NCBI GenBank assembly: GCA_023898685.1
Contig: CP060234.1
Location: 2,108,001-2,172,000, forward strand
Length of the DNA stretch: 64,000 nt
From: Phycisphaeraceae bacterium
GTDB taxonomy: Bacteria > Planctomycetota > Phycisphaerae > Phycisphaerales > UBA1924
Direction of reading: 5' to 3'
Shown here one piece after another: positions 1 through 10,100 of the stretch. The notes below the pieces were generated by a model, which was not told the origin of the DNA, ran no database searches, and saw only the letters and a program-made list of their open reading frames with translations. Numbering within the stretch: the stretch's first letter is position 1; each line of letters begins with the position of its first letter. The position numbers were made by a program, and so were the translations under genes.

Positions 1-1557
1 CTGGCCTGCCAGGCCGCTTTCGACGAGCAACACGAGGCTCTGCTCGATGGCGAGGCCCCCGACCTGCCCGACGAGATCCGCATCGACATGGGGGAGAGCG
101 ACCCCGCGATCGTCGTGAAGCTCGTCCCGCTCGCCGACGGGGCGACCGTGCAGGCCGAGTCGGCCCGGCTCGACCTCAACCACGCGACCGCCGAGATGCT
201 CGCGGCGCTGCCGAGCGTGAGCGCGGCGCTGGCCGATCGCCTCGTCGCGGCCCGCCAGAACGGTCTGTTCCTCTCGCCCGCGGATGCGCTGCGGGTGACA
301 GGCGCGTCGGCCCTGATCTCAATGGGCGACACATCGAGCGAGGACAGCTTCGGAACCGGCGATGCGCCGGATGCGGCGCTCGATGTCGCGGCCGGCGAGA
401 GCGACACGCTCGAACTGCTCACGGTCTACGCCGCCGAGCCCCAGGTCCAGCAGGGCTTGTGCGGCGACGACTTCAGGGGCCTGCCCCGCGTGAACATCAA
501 CGCGCCCTGGTCGGACAACATCGAGAAGGCCTTCCAGCAGCGGCTGAGCGACCAGGCCGCGAGGACCGCAACCGAGCTGTTCATCCAGGGCACGAAGGTC
601 GCCAAGCCCAGCGAGCTGGTCAAACTGCTGATTGAACGCGCGGTGCCGCAGGACGAGTGGCCCGCGCTGCTCGACGCGCTGACGACCTCGCCGGACCTGT
701 ACCGCCTGGGTTGCGTCGACATCAACCGGGCGTCGCGCGAGGTGCTCGCGGCGTTGCCCGGCATGAACGACACGCGGGCGGACGACCTGATCACCGCCCG
801 CGAGCGGCTCGACCCGGCCGAGCGCGCCAGCGTCGCCTGGCCGCTCGAGGACGGCATCGTGACGCCCGAGCAGTTCACCGAGCTGGTCGACCACATCGCG
901 ACCCGCAGCCTGCAGTGGAGGCTCATGCTCCGCGCTTCGTTCGAGCCGATCGACGAGTTCGGCTCGACGGGGTTCGGTTCGACCGGCTTCGGCCCCGACG
1001 ATGCCGGCCCGGGCCTGCTCCCCCAGGCCGACGAGTTCGGTGTCGAGATTGACCCGGGCGACCAAGCCGCCGACCAGCAGCCGGGCGTGACGCTCGAGGT
1101 CGTCTTCGACGCGGCGGGCGTGCGGGCACGGATCGCCTATCTCCGCGATTGCACCGCGTACGACTTCGCGACCAGGCTCGCGTCGCTAGGGGAGTTCGGC
1201 GACGACGCGCTGCCGGACGAGGCGTGGGCGGGCGATGATCTCGACTCCTACGAGCCCATGGAGCCCTACGACGCGTCGGACCCGGACGCACGGCCCATGA
1301 CGCTCGACGACCTGAACGCGTCGTACTTCGACGACGAGCCGATGGACGACGAGTTCGCCGACGGCTTCGGCGATCTGTCCTTCTTCGACGACGAGCCGGA
1401 CGACAGCGCCGCCGACGGTTTGCCCGCGGGTGACTCATCCCGCGATGATCAGCCGGGCGGCGGTCCTCAAGCACCGCCCGCGACCGGCCCACCGCCGGCG
1501 AGCGGCGACAACCGGCTGGGCCGCTGGGCGCCGGCGCGGAAGGGGGGAACGACTTGA
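1..1557 (+). CDS. gspK: Type II secretion minor pseudopilin GspK-like protein (5' end outside window)
   Basis: The reading frame is open from base 1, so the start codon lies upstream; an internal ATG at 88 is not the real start. Two helix-hairpin-helix-like segments are visible, 'LDLNHATAEMLAALPSVS' near the window start and 'VDINRASREVLAALPGMN' about 180 residues later. These match the SAM-like/HhH domain of GspK, the pseudopilin that caps the T2SS pseudopilus. The C-terminal third is a long Asp/Glu-rich tail, which is not usual for GspK and may be a lineage-specific acidic extension. The stop codon overlaps the TTG start of the GspL-like gene (TTGA), so they form one operon with the giant secretin. 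The prepilin N-terminus, which would settle the family, is not in the window. Confidence 0.72.
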   Translation: MACQAAFDEQHEALLDGEAPDLPDEIRIDMGESDPAIVVKLVPLADGATVQAESARLDLNHATAEMLAALPSVSAALADRLVAARQNGLFLSPADALRVTGASALISMGDTSSEDSFGTGDAPDAALDVAAGESDTLELLTVYAAEPQVQQGLCGDDFRGLPRVNINAPWSDNIEKAFQQRLSDQAARTATELFIQGTKVAKPSELVKLLIERAVPQDEWPALLDALTTSPDLYRLGCVDINRASREVLAALPGMNDTRADDLITARERLDPAERASVAWPLEDGIVTPEQFTELVDHIATRSLQWRLMLRASFEPIDEFGSTGFGSTGFGPDDAGPGLLPQADEFGVEIDPGDQAADQQPGVTLEVVFDAAGVRARIAYLRDCTAYDFATRLASLGEFGDDALPDEAWAGDDLDSYEPMEPYDASDPDARPMTLDDLNASYFDDEPMDDEFADGFGDLSFFDDEPDDSAADGLPAGDSSRDDQPGGGPQAPPATGPPPASGDNRLGRWAPARKGGTT

Positions 1558-3131
1558 GCGCGCCGATGCTCGTGTTCGATCTCGAGGGTGACCGCCTGCT
1601 CGCGGTGGAGGCCGAGGTGAGCGGGGGCGGGGTCCGCGTGCGCCGGGCGGTGCAGGCCGATCGTCCGCCAAGCGCCGCCGACGATCCCGGGACGATCGGG
1701 CGGTGGATCCGCGGCGTGCTCGACGACAGCAGTTTCCGCGCGAAGACCGCGATCTTCTCCGTCTCGCGGGGTGAGGCGCTCATCAAGCGGCTCGAGGCCC
1801 CCGCGGCCACGCTCTCGCCCGCCGAGCGGCACGAGATGATCCGCCTCCAGATGGCGCGGCAGGCAAGCCTGACCAGCGCCGACAGCGTGATCGACTATGT
1901 CTCGATGGGCGAGGCGGGCGACGACGGCGCGGTCTCGGCCGCCGCGATGCCCGCCGAGCGCGTCGCGTGGCGCCGCGAGGTCGCCAAGGCGGCCGGGCTC
2001 AAGCTCGCGGGCATCCGCCTGCGAAGCGCTGGCGTGCGGGCGCTGCTGCGTCGGGCCCAGCACGACCGCGGCTCGACCCTGGTGATCGCCCCGGGTCTGG
2101 GCTCGCTCGAACTGCTCGTGATCGTCGGGGGCCGGCTGGTGTTCTCGCGATCGATCGACGCGCCGCTGCCGACGACCACCGAGAAGCGGGCGATCGAACA
2201 CTTCGCCGAGCGTGTCGCCGTCGAGGCGTCGCGCACCTGGGTGAGCTACCGCGTCAGCCCCGAGGGCGAGGAGGTCGAGCGGCTCGTCGTGCTGGGAGCC
2301 GAGCCGATGGCCCGCGTGCTCGCCGATGCCGCGTCGGAGCGGCTCGAGCTGCCGGGCGAGGTGGTCACGCCGGGTGACCTGCTCGACGCCGATGGCGATA
2401 TCGCCCCCGGCGTGCTGACCGCGTCGATCCCGCTCGCGGGGCTTTTGTTGTGCGGGGCCATGAAGATCCCCGTGCTCGATTTCGCGAATCCGACCGCCGC
2501 CCCCGATACGACCGCGAAGCTCCGGCAGGCCGTGCTCGCGGGCGTGTTTGCGCTGATCGTGCTGACCGGGGCGGGCTACTTCTTTGCGCAGCAGAAGCTC
2601 GACGATGAGCGGCGGGCGCTCGCGGCGGTCCGGACGGCGCACGACAAGGCGCAGGGCCGCTATGTCGAGGCGCAGCTGGCCGGCGCACGCATCGGGCACA
2701 TGCGCGCGTGGACCGATCGATCGATCGACTGGGCCGGGCACCTGGCGCGCGTGGTCTCGCTGATGCCGCCCGCGACGGAGAGCGTGCTGACAAAGGTCGG
2801 CGTCGAGTGTTCGCACGCGGTCGACTTCAAGTCGGGGGCGCAGCTCAACGACCAGGCGGCGTGGACTTCTCGCGAGGGCGTCGCGTTCGCCATCTCGGGT
2901 CGTGTGCGACAGCGTGACTACGCCCAGGCCTACCGCGAGCGGCTGCTCGAGACGGGCCTGTACGCCGTGGAGAGCCAAGGGCCCGAGGTCGAGGATCGCT
3001 TCGCGTTCCAGATCGTGACGGGCGAGGCAACGCCCGATCCGCCGAAGCCCGACGCCGAGGACAAGACGGCCGAGCAGCCCGCGAAGGACGCGTCGGGCGG
3101 TGCCGATACGAACGAGGGGGGGCCGGGATGA
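1554..3131 (+). CDS. gspL: GspL/PilM-like inner-membrane assembly platform protein
   Basis: The 525-residue protein has an actin-like, PilM/GspL-type cytoplasmic part at residues about 4-300, beginning 'MLVFDLEGDRLLAVEAE'. A single membrane span follows at about 322-345 (VLAGVFALIVLTGAGYFF), then a coiled region and a small periplasmic domain that looks like the ferredoxin-like fold of GspL/PilN. In T2SS, GspL links the cytoplasmic ATPase GspE to GspM and the pseudopilus. The TTG start is preferred because AGGGGGGA sits about 6 nt upstream and the start overlaps the gspK stop; an ATG at 1566 is the alternative. The C-terminus is charged and low-complexity. The stop overlaps the next ATG (ATGA), which supports translational coupling. 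Confidence 0.72.
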   Translation: MSAPMLVFDLEGDRLLAVEAEVSGGGVRVRRAVQADRPPSAADDPGTIGRWIRGVLDDSSFRAKTAIFSVSRGEALIKRLEAPAATLSPAERHEMIRLQMARQASLTSADSVIDYVSMGEAGDDGAVSAAAMPAERVAWRREVAKAAGLKLAGIRLRSAGVRALLRRAQHDRGSTLVIAPGLGSLELLVIVGGRLVFSRSIDAPLPTTTEKRAIEHFAERVAVEASRTWVSYRVSPEGEEVERLVVLGAEPMARVLADAASERLELPGEVVTPGDLLDADGDIAPGVLTASIPLAGLLLCGAMKIPVLDFANPTAAPDTTAKLRQAVLAGVFALIVLTGAGYFFAQQKLDDERRALAAVRTAHDKAQGRYVEAQLAGARIGHMRAWTDRSIDWAGHLARVVSLMPPATESVLTKVGVECSHAVDFKSGAQLNDQAAWTSREGVAFAISGRVRQRDYAQAYRERLLETGLYAVESQGPEVEDRFAFQIVTGEATPDPPKPDAEDKTAEQPAKDASGGADTNEGGPG

Positions 3132-4156
3132 GGACGAAGACCCTCGTCATCTCGGTCGTCGCCGCCGCCGCCCTGGGAGGGCTGGGCTGGACGCTCACCG
3201 ACCGGTTCTATCTGCGTGAGCACGACAAGATCAGGCAGCAGTCGGCCGACCTCGAGCGCGTGACCGAGGCCTTCGAGGCCGCTTCGAAGGGCCTACGCGA
3301 CGCCAAGGTCGCGCTCAACGACTTCGCGGGCACGATGCTGGGCTCGGAGCAGATGGTCGTCGAGCACCGCCTCCGCACCCTGCTCAGCGAGATGGCCGAG
3401 CGGGAGGGACTCAGCGAGATCGTCGTCTCGAACACCCGCCCCCGGACGGAGGACAGCCCCGCCCAGGGCCGGGGCTCCGGCGTCAACCGCACGCTGCGCC
3501 AGATGCTCGGCCATCAGCAGGACTTCGAGGTCATGCGGGCTCGCGTGCAGGGCACGGGCACACTCGACCAGGTGCTCGCCACGCTCGCCGCGGCCCAGGG
3601 CCAGCCCTGGATCCACCGTATCGAGGGGTTCACGATCGTGCCCAAGGGACACGAGCACCCCGTGTACGAGCTCAAGGTCGATCTCGCGACGATCTACGCC
3701 CCGGATCTGGTCGACCCCGCGCAGGCCGACCCGCTGCTCGAGAGCCCCAGCCCCGCGGCGTCGGCCCGGCTGGCGTCGGTGATCGAGCGAGCGCCGTTCA
3801 CGCTCGCGACCCCCCCCGTCGATACGCCGCCGCAACCACCGGTGAGAATCGTCAACACGCCCCCGCCGCCTCCCGCACCACCGTACGACAAATGGCGCAT
3901 CACGGGGGTGCTCGAAACCCTCGAATCGGGGGGTTCGCAGGTCCAGGTCCTGCTCGCCCGGACCGACACGGGTGAGTTACGGACGATGCGGCCCGGTGAC
4001 GCCCTGCTCGGGGCCAAGCTCGAGAGCGCCGGCGGGGAGTCGGCGCACTTCACCCTCGATGGGCGGCGCGTCGTCGTTCGCGCCGGCCAGACGCTGGCCC
4101 AAGCCGCCACGGAAGAATCGGTAAACTCGGAATCGCCACCACATCCGCACGGATGA
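3128..4156 (+). CDS. GspM/PilO-like protein with C-terminal GspC/PilP-like domain
   Basis: The 342-residue protein has an N-terminal membrane span (residues about 4-24), a coiled-coil stretch (about 30-75), and a ferredoxin-like periplasmic domain of GspM/PilO type. A proline-rich linker follows near residues 235-255 ('NTPPPPPAPPYDKW'). The last about 85 residues ('WRITGVLETLESG...GELRTMRPGDALLGAKLES...VVRAGQTL') resemble the HR domain of GspC or PilP, which in known systems contacts the N0 domain of the secretin. No separate gspC is visible, so this may be a GspM-GspC fusion; that is inference. It lies 39 bp upstream of the giant secretin and overlaps the gspL-like stop by 4 nt. Family assignment of the middle domain is by context and topology. 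Confidence 0.6.
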   Translation: MRTKTLVISVVAAAALGGLGWTLTDRFYLREHDKIRQQSADLERVTEAFEAASKGLRDAKVALNDFAGTMLGSEQMVVEHRLRTLLSEMAEREGLSEIVVSNTRPRTEDSPAQGRGSGVNRTLRQMLGHQQDFEVMRARVQGTGTLDQVLATLAAAQGQPWIHRIEGFTIVPKGHEHPVYELKVDLATIYAPDLVDPAQADPLLESPSPAASARLASVIERAPFTLATPPVDTPPQPPVRIVNTPPPPPAPPYDKWRITGVLETLESGGSQVQVLLARTDTGELRTMRPGDALLGAKLESAGGESAHFTLDGRRVVVRAGQTLAQAATEESVNSESPPHPHG

Positions 4157-4195
4157 AGACAGAGAGCCCCCACATGTTGGGGCAAGGAGTCTGCG

Positions 4196-7100
4196 ATGGA
4201 TCGCCAGCCCACCTCCCGCGTGCTGATCGCGGCCGCCCTCGTCGCCGCCGCCGGACTGCCCTGTGCCGCGGTCGCGCAGGACGCCCAACCGACCGCGAAG
4301 CAGGCCGAGCCGGCCCCGGCGAACCCGAGCGCGAAGGCGGCCGACGCGGCGCGGATCCGCTTCAACTTCAGCGAGGCACCGTTTGCGCAGGTGCTCGACT
4401 TCTTCGCGCGCCAGACCGGGCTGCCGGTGATCCGCGAGGCCGACGTACCCGCGGGGGCGATGACGTTCATCTCGGCGGCCGACTACTCGCTCAAGGACGC
4501 GCTGGAGATCCTGAACCTGAACCTCGCACCGCATTCGCGCATCGTCGTGCGTGAGCAGAACTTCCTTTATCTGCGGACGATCGAGGACGCCGCCCGCAAG
4601 CCGGGCCCGGTCTTCGACGGCGCGGATTTCGCCGACGTCGATCCGTCGGAATACCTGACGATCACGATCCCGCTGAGCAACTCGAACGTCACCAACGTGG
4701 CCGAGAAGATCAAGCCGCTGGTCAAAGAGCCCGGTCTGGTCACGCCGATCGAGGCCCAGAACATGCTGATCGTGGTCGAGACCGCGGCGCAGTGCGAGCG
4801 GATCCGCGAGATCGTCAAGCACATCGACGCGGTCCGGCCCATCGACTCGGAGTACAAGATCTTCCCGCTCCGCTACGCGAAGGCGGCCCAGGCGGTCGAG
4901 GCGCTCAAGGGCCTGGTGGGCCAGCGCGTGCTCAAGCAGATCATCGAGAAGGACGGGAGCGTCCGCCAGGTCGAGGAGGTCGACGTCGCGGGCGTGAACC
5001 TTCAGGCCGACGAGCGGCTGAACGCGGTGATCGCCGTGGGCTCGGCGTCGCGCCTCGAGACGGTCGAGGAACTGGTCACGCTGCTCGACACCCCGGAGGG
5101 GGGCATCGAGGGCGGGGCCGCTGAGTTGGCGACCTATCAGATGCACACGGTGACGCCGGGCGACGCGGCCCAGCAGCTCAACGCGCTGTTCAAGGGCCTT
5201 CCTGACAACCGCAAGCCGACGATCCTGCCGCTCGAGGCGGTGGGCAAGCTGGTGGTGGTGGCGGAACGCGGGCTGCTCTTGCAGGCGACGGCGCTTCTGG
5301 GCGAACTCGACCCGGGGCAGGACCAGGGCGATGGGAAGACGTACGAGCCGACGACCACCGCGCGGGTGATCACGCTCGAGAACGCGCCCCCGCAGTCGGT
5401 GACGTCGATCGCTCAGCGGATGCTCACGCCGCGGCAGAACCAGATGCTGCGCTACACGCCGACGCCTTCGGGCCAGGGGCTGCTGGTCTCGGGCCCGCCC
5501 GCGGACGTGGACGCATTCGAGGAGTTGATCCACGGGATCGACCTCAAGCCCGAGGTGAAGCGTGAGGTGCGGCAGGTCGCGATCCCGGGCTCGAGCGATC
5601 CCAAAGCGGTGCTCGACCGCGCGGTCGCGCTGGACAACATGGGCGATGACGCCGCGGACGACCCGGTCAAGGCCGTGCTCGAGGCCGAGACGCGGACGGC
5701 GACGCTGGTTGGTTCGCGGGCCGCGATCGCGCGGCTCGAGGGGCGGCTCCGCGAGGCCGCGGGATCGTTGCCCGTGCGCACGGTCAAGCACACCTATGCG
5801 CCCGAGGTTGTCAAGGCGAGCGAGCTGGCCCGCCGCCTGCCGACGCTGGCGAAGACGCTGCTCGAGCCCGACGACGGCTCGGCGTACGTGCAGCCCACCT
5901 TCGAGGGCATCGACGAGCTCGACACGCTGGTGATCCACGCGCAACCCGAGCAGTTCGCGGTGATCGACGGGCTGATCGATCAGCTCGACGTCGAGAAGCC
6001 GACCGGCCAGCAGCTCCGCGTCATCCCGGTGCGCGGCCCCGACCCCCAGGGCCTGCTCGAGCGGGCGCAGAAGCTCGCGGGCGAGCGGGTCGCGATGATG
6101 GATGACAAGGACCCGGCGGCTTCGCCGGTGAACATTGAGTTCGACGAGGTGAGCGGGAACCTGATCGCCCGGGGTCGACCCGAGGCGCTGCAACTGCTCG
6201 ACGACTCGCTGCGTCAGGCGCAGCAGCTCACGCCGCCCGAGCGGACGACGCGGATCATCGACCTGCACAACGTCGAGGCGCAGCAGGTGCTCAAGCCCCT
6301 CGAGGACCTGCTCGCGTCGAGCGACCCGGTCGACCCGTCGCGGAAGGTGCCAGACCCGACCCTGCGTGTGATCGAGCGGACGAACTCGCTGCTGGTGACG
6401 GCCGAGGACGCGCAGCACCGGATGATCCAGGACTATGTGCGCCGGCTCGACACGGTCGAGCAGGGCGAACTGCCGCCGCTGAGGCTGCTCCAGGTGCGGA
6501 CCGCCGACGTGAACGCGGTGGCGCAGATGCTCACCCAGCAGTACGCCGGCCGCCCGCTGGTGGACCGGACCGCCAAGCCGGTGCAGGTGCGGGCCGACGC
6601 GGCGACCGGGACGCTGATCGTCAGCGCGCACGAAGATCTGTTCAACGAGATCAAGACCTTCGTTGACTCGCTGAACGAGGATCGTGAGGACGGGCCGGCT
6701 CGCGAGACGTTCCTCTTCCCGCTCAAGGTGGCCCGCGCGACCGACGTCGCCAGTGCGATGAACCAGCTCTACCCCGAGCCCCCGATGCCGCGCGACCGGC
6801 GGGGCAACCCGATGCCCTGGCTCCAGAAGCAGAAGGAGGTCACCGTATCGGCCGACCCCTCGAGCAACAGCCTGATCATCGACGCGCCCGCCGACCGGCG
6901 CGAGAGCCTCGAGACGCTGGCCGAGACGCTCGACCGCGTCGACGTGCCCCCGGTGGCGCAACTCAAGACCTACCGGATCGAGCACGCCGACCTCAACGCG
7001 GTCGCGAGCATGCTCACGGGCCTGGCGAGGCGAGGCACGCTCTCCGGCCCGGCCCAGCCAGGCAAGCCCAAGGTCGACGTGGTCGTCGAGGTCGAGCCCA

Positions 7101-10100
7101 GGAGCAACACGCTGATCGTCGCGGGCGACGAGGTGACCTTCGAGAAGGTCGATCAGATCCTCGAAGACCTCACGGCGGTGCCGGTCGAGCGGGGGCTGCG
7201 GATCATCCCGATCGCCAACGCCGATCCGGCCGACGTGAGGGACCGCGCGCTGGCGATCTACAACGCGCAGATCGCCCAGATCCCGGGCGCGGGGCCCGTC
7301 GACATCACCGTCGACGACTCGACGAACTCGATCGAGGTCGTCGCCGATCGTGACGCGATGGACCGTTTCATGAAGATCATGGACGAACTCCAGCGCCAGA
7401 TCGGCCCCGCACGCGAGGTGCGGATGATCGAGCTGAAGCTCGCGAAGGTCGACAACGTCATCAAGTTCCTGCGCGACATGGTCGAGTCGAGCGAGGCGCT
7501 GCGCGTCCAGGGCGGCCCCGAGCCCGAGTTCGAGGCGATCGAGGAGACCAACTCGCTCATGGTCGCGGCCCAGCCCGCGCAGTTCAAGATCATCGAGTCG
7601 CTCATCCGCTCGCTCGACAACCAGCAGACGGCCGAGCGCCCGCCCCTGCGGATCATCCGCCTGCGCTCGACCGACGCGTCGAACATCGCGCAGATCCTCG
7701 AGCGGAACTACCAGCAGCGCCCCGCCGAGGAGCGGCAGCTCAAGCCCGTGGACATCGAGGCCGACGCGGCGACCAACTCGCTGATCGTCAGCGCCCACCC
7801 GGACGTGCTCCCCGAGATCCAGGAGATCATCGACCAGCTCAACGAGGCGCAGGCCTACGACAGCGAAGGGCGTGAGATCCGCATCTTCCCGCTCAAGGTC
7901 GCGCGGGCCGAGGAGCTGGCCAAGACCATCGACGCGATGTACCCCGAGCCCCCGATGCCCTACGACAACCGGGGTCGCCCGTTGCCCCACCTGCAGGGGA
8001 AGAAGGAGGTCAGCGTCCGGGCCGACCCGGTGACCAACTCGCTGATCGTCGACGCCCCGGCGCAGCGACTCGCGGGGTTCGAGCAGATCGTCGAATCGCT
8101 CGACAAGCTGAAGGTCAACGAGGGCGTCGAGCTGCGGACCTACAAGATCCAGCGGGCCGATCTGACCGCGGTGTCGAACACGCTGCGGCAGCTGGGGTCG
8201 AGCGGGGCGCTGGGGGCGACGGGCAACACGCCCGTCACCGTGAGCGCCGAGCCCGCGAGCCGGACGATCATCGTCTCGGGGCCCGACACGATCTTCGACC
8301 AGGTCGAGTCGGTCATCAAGCAGGTCGACGGGCAGGTCGAAAAGCCCGGCACGACGATGAAGATGTACCCGCTCAAGTTCGCCAAGGCCGAGCGGCTGCA
8401 GACGCTGATGGAGCGCATGCTCACGGCCCGCCTCCGCGACGCGGACGAGGCGCCCGAGCGGCTGATCAACGAGCTGCTCGATGTCGCGGCCGACGCGGCC
8501 AGCAACACTCTGATCATCTCCGCCCCGGAGGACATCCAGGCGGTCGCCAAGCAGCTGCTCGACGCGCTCGACACCGAGGCGGCGAGCGTCGGGCGGTCGG
8601 AGGTGAAGATCGTCCCGCTGACCTTCGCCGACGCGAGCGACGTCGCGAGGACGATCAACGGGGCGGTGCCCGGGATGGAGCTGCCCGCGGGCGGGCCCGT
8701 CTCGGTGCTCGCGGCGGTCGGGTCGAATGCGCTGCTGCTCACCGGGGCGCACGCCGATCTGGCGAAGGTCGAGGAGCTGATCGAGCCGCTGGACAAGCAG
8801 CCCTTCGACCCCGAGAAGCCCGCGGTCGAGACGTTCGTGCTGACCCACGCCGACGCGGGGGAGATCGCGCAGACGGTCCAGCGCCTGCTGATCGACCAGC
8901 AGCAGACCGACCCGCGGCTGCTCGCCTATCGCCTCCGCCTTAGCCGGGGGCAGTACGTCGAGCCCCCGAAGATCCGCGTCGAGGCGGAGCGGCGGACCAA
9001 CTCGCTCCTGGTGAGCGGGCCGGCCGAGACGATCGGGCTGGCGAAAGAGATGATCGAGCGGCTCGACCAGCCCAGCGAGTCGAGCGACCGTGAGGTGCTG
9101 ACGTTCACGCCGGCGAAGGCCGACCCCGCGGTGCTGGCGTCGACGGTGACGAAGATCGTGCGCGAGACGTTCAACGTCGAGCGCCGGCCGCTGGAGATCA
9201 CCGCCGAGCCGACATCGGGGGCGATCCTCGTGATCGGCCCGGCCGAGCAGGCGAACAGGGCGATGAAGCTGCTCGCGGAGTTCGACGACCGCTCGGCCTC
9301 GATGCCGCTGGTGGAGATGCGGTCGTTCGCGCTCCAGCACGCCGAGGCGCGGGCGGTGGCGGGGACGGTGCAGCAGATGCTGGGCGACCGGACGCGCTGG
9401 CCCGAGGATCTGCAGCGGGCCGAGCGGGCGGGGCTGAACATCGCACGCCCGACGATCCAGGCCGACGAGGGGACGAACCGCCTGCTGGTGAGCGTGCCCG
9501 GGCCCCTGATGGCGATGGCGAGCGACCTGATCGAGACCCTCGACCAGCCCCGGGGGGAGGACGCCGTCGAGGTGCGGGTCTTTCGCCTGACCAAGGGCGA
9601 CGCGGAATCGGCGGCCAAGGCGCTGCGGGAGACGCTGACGGTGGGTCTGCCGGCGGGCGAGACCAGGCCCATGATCTCCGCCGAGCCCAAGAGCAACACG
9701 GTGCTGATCGCGGCGACCAGCGAGCGGCTGGCGAAGGCGGGTGAGCTGATCGAGTCGATGGATGAGGTCGCGGCCGAGCCCGCCGACGTGGGCGTGCGGA
9801 CGATCTTCCTCAAGCACGCGCGGGCCGAGACGGTGGCGCCGATCGTCGAGAACGTGCTGTCGAAGCAGGACAACTCGCAGCAGATGGACTGGTGGTTGCA
9901 GTACCAGATCCGCCTGCAGCGGGCGCGGGCGGGGCAGACCGAAGAGGCGCCGCAGGTGCGCGTCGAAGCCGAGCGGCGGCTCAACGCGATCGTGGTGAGT
10001 GCACCCACTCCGGTGCTCGAACTGGCCGAGCAGATCGTCGCGGGGCTCGACATCGACCCCGAGGGCGGGCCCGGCGGTGAGCGGATCGTCCGCGTGATCA

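Noticed and set aside
1467..2978. 503-residue minus-strand frame over gspL
   Set aside because: Compositional shadow; no motif and no ribosome site, and it overlaps a recognised plus-strand gene for its entire length.
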